From an uncultured Desulfovibrio sp. (GTDB lineage Bacteria; Desulfobacterota; Desulfovibrionia; Desulfovibrionales; Desulfovibrionaceae), in contig UQJT01000001.1 in the NCBI GenBank assembly GCA_900541395.1, forward strand, positions 1-64,000: DNA of 64,000 nt. The letters run 5' to 3'. Shown in pieces: positions 58,939 to 64,000 of the stretch (positions are counted from its first letter, which is position 1; the number at the start of each line of letters is the position of its first letter). The notes under the pieces are model-generated. The model was not told the DNA's origin and did no database searches. It saw nothing but the letters and a program-made list of their open reading frames with translations. Made by a program: the position numbers and the translations under genes.

Positions 58939-61596
58939 TTAATGGGCAACTCCCCAATTGGGACCGTAGCCCCAATCCACGGCCAGAGGAACGGACAGAG
59001 CCATGTCGGCGGCCGAGCACGAGGTCATAAGTTCGGCGACCCGACGGCCCGCGGCCTCGGCATGGGCCTCGGGAGCCTCCAACACCAGTTCGTCATGCAC
59101 CTGGAGGATCAGCCTGGCCGACAGGTTGCGCAGTTCCTCGTCGCCGTGCACGGCCAGCATGGCCGACTTGATGATATCGGCCGCGCTGCCCTGGATCAGG
59201 GTGTTGACCGCCTGCCGTTCGGCCAGAGCGCGAGATTGGGCGCTCTGCGACAGCATATCGGGCAAAGGTCGCCGCCGCCCGGCCAGAGTGGTGACGTAGC
59301 CCTGCTCGCGGGCCCTGGTTTCCACCTCGTCGTAAAACTCCTTGATATGCGAAAACCGAGCGAAATAGCGCTCCATGAACGCCTTGGCCTCGGCCAGGCC
59401 TATTCCCAGTTCCTGGGCCAACTTGCGCGCGCCCATGCCGTAAATAAGCCCGAAATTGATGGTCTTGGCGCCGCGTCGCTGGTCGGGCGTTACGGCCGCG
59501 GGCTCCACATCGTTGAGCAGCGCGGCGGTGCGGGTATGGATGTCTTCCCCGCCCCGGAAGGCGGCCAGCAGCGTGGGGTCCTGGGAACAATGGGCCAGGA
59601 CCCTCAACTCCACCTGGGAATAGTCGGCCGACACCAGCACCCGGCCGGGGGAAGCCGTGAAACAGGCGCGCATACGCCGCCCCAAATCGCCCCGAACCGG
59701 AATATTCTGCAAGTTGGGATTGCTGGAGGACAAACGGCCCGTGGCCGTGGCCAGTTGGTTGAAGGTGGTGCGGATACGGCCGTCGGGCCCGGTCAGACGC
59801 GGCAGAGGTTCCAGATAGGTGGAGCGTAGTTTTTCCAGCTTGCGGAACTCCAACAGGGTGTCCACCACGGGATGGCGGCCGGACAACTTTTCCAGCACGT
59901 CCTGCGAGGTGGAGGCCTGGCCGCCCTTGGTGGCCTTGGCGGCAGGCAACCCCAGACGTTTAAACAGCACCTCGCCTATCTGCTGGGCCGAACGGATATT
60001 GAACTCGCCCCCGGCCGCCTCGTAGATGCGGGAGGTCAGTCGGTCCAACTCGGCCTGGACCTCGTCCAGAAAGCCCTGAAGCGCATTCAGATCCACGCTC
60101 ACGCCCGCCCGCTCCATGTCGGCCAGCACCGGAATGAGGGGCAGTTCCAGCCGCTTCATGAGCGGCACCAGTTCGGCCTGATTGAGACGCTTGAGCAGGT
60201 CCGCCCGCAACGACAACGCCAGCGAGGCGGGCAGGGCCTGGGGCAGGCCGCTCTGCTCCGCGTGCCGGGCGGACAACCGAGGCCAGCCGTAATCCCGCTC
60301 TTCCGGAGCCAGCAGATAGGCCGCCAGCCCCAGATCGAACCATCGCTCCGGGGGCAGACTTTCCCAGGCTTCATCCTCATGCAGCAGGCGCTTGACGTCG
60401 GGAGCCGTCACGGACGCGGCCCGGGCGGCCCAGGCGACCAGAGCGTCCGCCGGGCCCCGATAGCGCCACTCGACCGCTTCGCCGTCATCGTCGGCCACGG
60501 CCACCGAAACGCCTGCCCGGCCCGCCGGATCGCGTACGGAGCCATACGGCGGCGTCAGCGCCACCGCCTTGCCCGCGCAGGGCGGCAAATCCGCCACATC
60601 GGTCGTCCGGGGCAGTTCGGGCGCGGCCGGAGCCTCGCCCAGCAGCGACAACTGTTCCGACGCGCCCGGGCCGGCGGTCGTCGGCCCGCCCTCGCTCGCC
60701 AGCACGCCGCGCCGGATGAGGTCGGAAAGCTCGCGGTGCAGCGACCCCATTTCAAATTCGCGGAACAAGGTCAATGCCTCGTGCCCGGCCAGGGGCCGGA
60801 TGCGCAGATCGTCCAACGTCACCCCGGCGCAGCTCCCGGTATCCAGCGTGGTCAGACGGCGATACAAAAACATGGCCTCCAGGTTGCCTTCCAATTTTTT
60901 GCGAACGGAAAGCGGAACCTGATCAAAGCGGTCGCGCACGTCTTCCAGGTCGGCGAAGTCGCGGAACAGAGCTTCCGCCGTTTTGGGGCCTATGCCCCGC
61001 ACGCCGGGCACATTGTCGCTCGCATCCCCGACCAGGGCCTGAACGTCCGGCCACTGTCCGGGCGTCAACCCGGTCTCGTCCTGAAAGGTTTGAAGAGTGA
61101 CGAGCTTCTCGTCGCGCGAGGCAGGGTCCCACAACACGACATTGTCGGCCAGGCACTGGCGCAGATCCTTGTCCATGCCGATGATCACCACGGGCCGCTC
61201 CCCGCGAAAACGATGGGTCAAACCGGCGATGCAGTCGTCGGCCTCGCAGCCCTCGGACACTTCCACATGCAGCCCCAGGGCCGCCACCATGCGCTTGACC
61301 GGCTCCACCTGGGCCAGCAGACCGTCGGGCGCGGCCGGGCGGTTGGCCTTGTAGGCCGGAAACATCTCGTGCCGGAAATGTTTGCCCGGCCCGTCCAGAA
61401 TAAACGCAAAACGGGTGGGCTGTTCTTCTTTCAGCAGTTTAAGCAACACCCGGCCCACAATATACATGGCGCCCGTGGGCAGGCCGTCCGAACGGTTCAT
61501 ATTGGCGTTGGCGAAAAAGCCCCGGTACAGGAAGGCCGTGCCGTCCATCAGATAGAGGGGTTCTTTAGTGAAACCAAGGCGTTGCTTCAGCGACAT
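58939..61596 (-). CDS. polA: DNA polymerase I
   Basis: 885-aa family A polymerase. The 5'-3' exonuclease region shows YLMDGTAFLYRGFFANANM, GCEADDCIAGL and GDASDNVPGVRGIGPKTA. The polymerase domain shows TATGRLSSSNPNLQNIPVR, VLVSADYSQVELRVLAHCS, RRGAKTINFGLIYGMGA and LILQVHDELVLEAP. The middle domain, where proofreading polymerases carry Asp-x-Glu, reads VSVAVADDDGEAV and lacks the other acidic residues, so proofreading is probably absent. ATG 61596 follows GGAGAAGGA. Confidence 0.95.
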   Translation of the reverse strand: MSLKQRLGFTKEPLYLMDGTAFLYRGFFANANMNRSDGLPTGAMYIVGRVLLKLLKEEQPTRFAFILDGPGKHFRHEMFPAYKANRPAAPDGLLAQVEPVKRMVAALGLHVEVSEGCEADDCIAGLTHRFRGERPVVIIGMDKDLRQCLADNVVLWDPASRDEKLVTLQTFQDETGLTPGQWPDVQALVGDASDNVPGVRGIGPKTAEALFRDFADLEDVRDRFDQVPLSVRKKLEGNLEAMFLYRRLTTLDTGSCAGVTLDDLRIRPLAGHEALTLFREFEMGSLHRELSDLIRRGVLASEGGPTTAGPGASEQLSLLGEAPAAPELPRTTDVADLPPCAGKAVALTPPYGSVRDPAGRAGVSVAVADDDGEAVEWRYRGPADALVAWAARAASVTAPDVKRLLHEDEAWESLPPERWFDLGLAAYLLAPEERDYGWPRLSARHAEQSGLPQALPASLALSLRADLLKRLNQAELVPLMKRLELPLIPVLADMERAGVSVDLNALQGFLDEVQAELDRLTSRIYEAAGGEFNIRSAQQIGEVLFKRLGLPAAKATKGGQASTSQDVLEKLSGRHPVVDTLLEFRKLEKLRSTYLEPLPRLTGPDGRIRTTFNQLATATGRLSSSNPNLQNIPVRGDLGRRMRACFTASPGRVLVSADYSQVELRVLAHCSQDPTLLAAFRGGEDIHTRTAALLNDVEPAAVTPDQRRGAKTINFGLIYGMGARKLAQELGIGLAEAKAFMERYFARFSHIKEFYDEVETRAREQGYVTTLAGRRRPLPDMLSQSAQSRALAERQAVNTLIQGSAADIIKSAMLAVHGDEELRNLSARLILQVHDELVLEAPEAHAEAAGRRVAELMTSCSAADMALSVPLAVDWGYGPNWGVAH

Positions 61597-61944
61597 TTCC
61601 TTCTCCATGCCCAAAAAAACGTAAAAAAGCATGGTAGCCTGATGCGTCCCGGGCCGCAAGGGACAAGGTCCCGTCACGGCGACCCCTTTCAGCCGGACGG
61701 CAAAATCTGCCGCTCGCGCCCGCCGTCGCCACCCTCCCCGCCGTCAACAGGTCGACGCCCCGCCTCGCCGCCGCCCTGTCTGCCGGGCGGCACTTTCTGC
61801 CGACCACGCCCACAACAACATAAAATACCACGCAAAAATATATATGGCATATAAGATGCATAAAAAGCCGTGCCTTGACCGGGTATGGACGATGCACGTT
61901 CCAACCTTGTCTGCGCCACAACTTTTACGCATGGAGGGGATTCC
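61597..61944. other. Divergent promoter region polA/TPR gene
   Basis: 348 bp. GC-rich near polA, then a clearly AT-rich strip at 61817-61865 with TATATTTTTGCG-like and TATAAGATG-like sequences, likely promoter elements. No gene. Confidence 0.5.
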
Positions 61945-62505
61945 ATGAGCAGCCATTTGGATTACGAAATCAACAAAGAACTGGGCGAATGCTACCTGTT
62001 CATGGGCGAGCTGGACAAAGCCGAGGACTATTACACCAAAGCCGCCGCCAACAGCGAGGAGCAGGCCGATCCCTACATGGGCCTGGCCACCATCGCCATG
62101 CAGCGCGGCGACATGGCGGGAGCGCTGACCCACTACAGCAAGGCCGCCACCATTCAGGAAAGCGACAAGGCCCTGGCCGGTCTGGGTCTGGTACACATGA
62201 ACCAGGGCGAGCATGCCCGGGCCTTCGATCTGTTCGGCCGCGCCCTGACCCTCAATCCGGCCAACGCCGTGGCCCTGGGCTGCATCGTGCGCGAAGGCTA
62301 CGAACAACAGCGGGTGGCGGATGTCGTTCCCTTCCTGCGCGCCAGCCTGGAGGCCACTCAGGACGAAAACACCCGAATCACCCTGGCGGGGTGCCTGCTC
62401 TTTCTGGGCGATAAAGAAGAAGCGCGGCGGCATCTGAGCGAGGTGCTGGACGCCGACCCCGACAATACGAGCGCGCGCGAACTGTACGATCACATCGCGG
62501 CCTGA
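61945..62505 (+). CDS. TPR-repeat protein
   Basis: 186-aa soluble protein made of about five tetratricopeptide repeats: NKELGECYLFMGELDKAEDYYTKAAANS, YMGLATIAMQRGDMAGALTHYSKAA, GLGLVHMNQGEHARAFDLFGRAL (each shown split or shortened in the gene) and a C-terminal AGCLLFLGDKEEARRHLSEVL. GGAGGGGATTCC precedes ATG 61945. A protein-protein interaction scaffold; partner unknown. Divergent from polA by 348 bp of AT-rich promoter sequence. Confidence 0.85.
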   Translation: MSSHLDYEINKELGECYLFMGELDKAEDYYTKAAANSEEQADPYMGLATIAMQRGDMAGALTHYSKAATIQESDKALAGLGLVHMNQGEHARAFDLFGRALTLNPANAVALGCIVREGYEQQRVADVVPFLRASLEATQDENTRITLAGCLLFLGDKEEARRHLSEVLDADPDNTSARELYDHIAA

Positions 62506-62760
62506 CGCCGATCTTGTTTGCTGCGCCGCCGCGGGGACAGTCGGACGCGTTCACGCGCCGGACGCCCCGCCGGTTGAAACTTTCTTTCGACCGAGCGGCG
62601 TCTCCATACTCCCCTCCCCATGATTTTTCGGCTCCGCAGTTGGCGCTCGGGGCCGAAAAATCTTTTTTTACGCGGGTCCGCTTCCGCGGCAAAAGACAGC
62701 CCGCGTCCCGCACGGGCCGGAGGCGGTCTTCACGTCGACGAAAGCGCGCGCTTCCGAGGC

Positions 62761-63513
62761 TTACCCGTCGCGTTCCTCGAACCAGCGTCCCGCCAGAGCC
62801 GCCAGCATGTCCACATCGCCGCCCGCCGCCAGGTTGAGGTAGGAGCGGTATTCGCGCACCACATCCTGACTCATGGGGTTGGTCTCGAAAATGCCGGTGA
62901 ACAGGGCGGCGTCCGACGTCAGCATGGAGCGGGCCGCCTCGGTCCGTCGCTGGAGCGAGGGCGTCAGAAAGGGCAGAACGTCGTTCCGTTGCGAAAGCAT
63001 GGCGAAATACGCCACGCTGGTGATGAAGTTGAGTCCCTGCACCACGGCCATAGCCCGGTCGTGGACTTCGGGCGTGCTGCGGAACGTGGTGCAGCCCATT
63101 CCCTCAAACACTTCTTCCACGGCGCGCACGGCGGCCTCGTCCGTCCCTTCGTCGGGCGTGACGCACACCGCGTTGTAATCCGGACGGGGTTTGGGACCGA
63201 ACAGAGGATGGGTGCCCACCACCGGCCCCGCGTAAGCCTTGCGCATGGCCCGCATGGGCAGCATCTTGACCGAGGCGATGTCCGCCAGCACGGCTCCCGT
63301 CTCCAAGTGGGGCGCCACCAGATGCGCCACGTCGCCCAGAACGGCGGCGGGCACGCACAGCAACGCCACGTCGGCTCCGGCGCAGGCCGCCGCCAGCACG
63401 TCGGGCGTCAGGGGCAGGTCCGCGCCGCGCGCCGTCCGACCGGCGGCTTCCAGTCTTTCCATAAGCATGGCGCCCATCCGGCCCCGGCTGCCGATGACGG
63501 CAGTCACGCTCAT
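62761..63513 (-). CDS. tyrA: Prephenate dehydrogenase
   Basis: 250-aa TyrA-type enzyme of tyrosine synthesis. NAD-binding motif VIGSRGRMGAMLMERL is at residues 6-21; VVGTHPLFGPKPRPDYNAV is the substrate-site signature; the C-terminal helical dimerisation part follows. No chorismate mutase domain is fused. Start ATG 63513 overlaps the aroA stop (ATGA), so the two genes are coupled. Confidence 0.88.
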   Translation of the reverse strand: MSVTAVIGSRGRMGAMLMERLEAAGRTARGADLPLTPDVLAAACAGADVALLCVPAAVLGDVAHLVAPHLETGAVLADIASVKMLPMRAMRKAYAGPVVGTHPLFGPKPRPDYNAVCVTPDEGTDEAAVRAVEEVFEGMGCTTFRSTPEVHDRAMAVVQGLNFITSVAYFAMLSQRNDVLPFLTPSLQRRTEAARSMLTSDAALFTGIFETNPMSQDVVREYRSYLNLAAGGDVDMLAALAGRWFEERDG

Positions 63514-64000
63514 GCCTCGCCCCCTCGGCGTTCCGCCGCGCGGTCGCGTCCCGCGCGCAGCGCGGCCCATGTCGCCCAGAAGGCGGGGAACGACTTGTCC
63601 ACCGCCTCGGGATGATCCAGGCGCACGTCCGCGCCCCGGCATTCCAGCAGGGTCAGGCTCATGGCCATACGATGATCGCCCCACGCGGACAGTTCCAGAA
63701 CCCGGCCGTTCAAGCGGAAGTCCGAGCCCCGCCCGTGGACGATCAGACCGTCGTCCCGTTCGTCCACGGTCACACCGGCCTTGGCCAGCTCGCGGGCGGG
63801 CGCGGCGATGCGGTCGCTCTCCTTGATGCGCAGATGAGCCACGCCCCTGATGCGGGTGTCTCCCTCGGCGGCGGCGGCCAACACGGCCACCGTGGGCACC
63901 AGATCGGGACAGGAGCTCATGTCCACATCCACGCCGCGCAATGTCGAGGGGCGCGCCGTCACCCGCCGCACGCGCTCCACGCCGGGTTCGACTTCCACGT
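63510..64000 (-). CDS. aroA: EPSP synthase AroA, 3' part only
   Basis: C-terminal ~163 residues of 3-phosphoshikimate 1-carboxyvinyltransferase. IKESDRIAAPARELAKAGV and LSAWGDHRMAMSLTLL are the typical closing motifs. The N-terminal part lies outside the window (minus strand, towards higher coordinates). It precedes tyrA with a four-base overlap, an aromatic amino acid operon. Confidence 0.9.
   Translation of the reverse strand, partial: VEVEPGVERVRRVTARPSTLRGVDVDMSSCPDLVPTVAVLAAAAEGDTRIRGVAHLRIKESDRIAAPARELAKAGVTVDERDDGLIVHGRGSDFRLNGRVLELSAWGDHRMAMSLTLLECRGADVRLDHPEAVDKSFPAFWATWAALRAGRDRAAERRGGEA

Noticed and set aside
59872..61854. 660-codon open frame opposite polA
   Set aside because: Antisense of a clearly conserved polymerase; no domain features.
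1..64000. CRISPR array
   Set aside because: No regularly spaced repeats of 24-40 bp and no cas genes seen.

Overview
The window looks like a chromosomal segment of a Desulfovibrionaceae-like bacterium (Desulfovibrionales). The basis is the overall high GC, the housekeeping gene types and order (polA, TPR protein, tyrA/aroA, compact cstA, yedF, DUF374 and LpxL-type acyltransferases), and a DUF3798-type ABC transporter. This is inference from gene content; no marker gene fixes the species.

Layout. (1) 1-19.2 kb is a surface-glycan locus of mosaic base composition. It starts with glycosyltransferases and TylF/FkbM methyltransferases. An acylation/amidation block follows: asparagine-synthase-like enzyme, AAC(3)-fold acetyltransferase, an unknown protein, an acyl carrier protein, a DUF4910-type aminopeptidase-like protein and a ketoacyl-ACP-synthase-III-like enzyme. 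A pseudaminic acid (Pse) set comes next: Pse-associated methylase, pseF, pseG, a formyltransferase, pseI, and convergent pseC and pseB. No PseH-type N-acetyltransferase is present; a formyltransferase lies between pseG and pseI, which suggests an N-formylated Pse. (2) 19.6-20.7 kb: cyclopropane fatty acid synthase. (3) 21.0-26.7 kb: a five-gene minus-strand ABC importer operon with a DUF3798 binding protein, ATPase, two permeases and a small membrane-anchored protein, with a recognisable promoter and terminators. (4) 27.35-48.07 kb: two tandem, related integrated elements beside a tRNA-Glu gene. Three copies of the tRNA-Glu 3' end mark the borders. Element A (27.35-33.4 kb) carries a chimeric AlpA-like gene, a LysR regulator, two paralogous cysteine-rich flavodoxin-fold proteins and an SLC13-type transporter. 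Element B (33.4-48.07 kb) carries a type I restriction-modification operon flanked by an XRE regulator and an ImmA/IrrE peptidase, RhuM, a MobV relaxase, a TOPRIM/ATPase replication protein, AlpA, an unknown cargo protein, a P4-type integrase and a 55-aa coupled ORF. (5) 48.05-64 kb is core chromosome: tRNA-Glu, tRNA-Gln, PAP2 phosphatase, M23 peptidase, TtcA-family protein, leucyl aminopeptidase, pseudouridine synthase, YedF, two acyltransferases, CstA, a glycosyltransferase, DNA polymerase I, a TPR protein, prephenate dehydrogenase and partial AroA.

How the genes work together. PseB, PseC, the formyltransferase, PseG, PseI and PseF would make CMP-activated Pse. The upstream transferases, ACP and KAS III-like protein would add or elaborate side groups on this or a neighbouring glycan, probably for flagellin or LPS. 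Element B is a mobilisable defence island whose replication, transfer and defence genes are surrounded by several inverted and direct repeats that look like control or origin sites.
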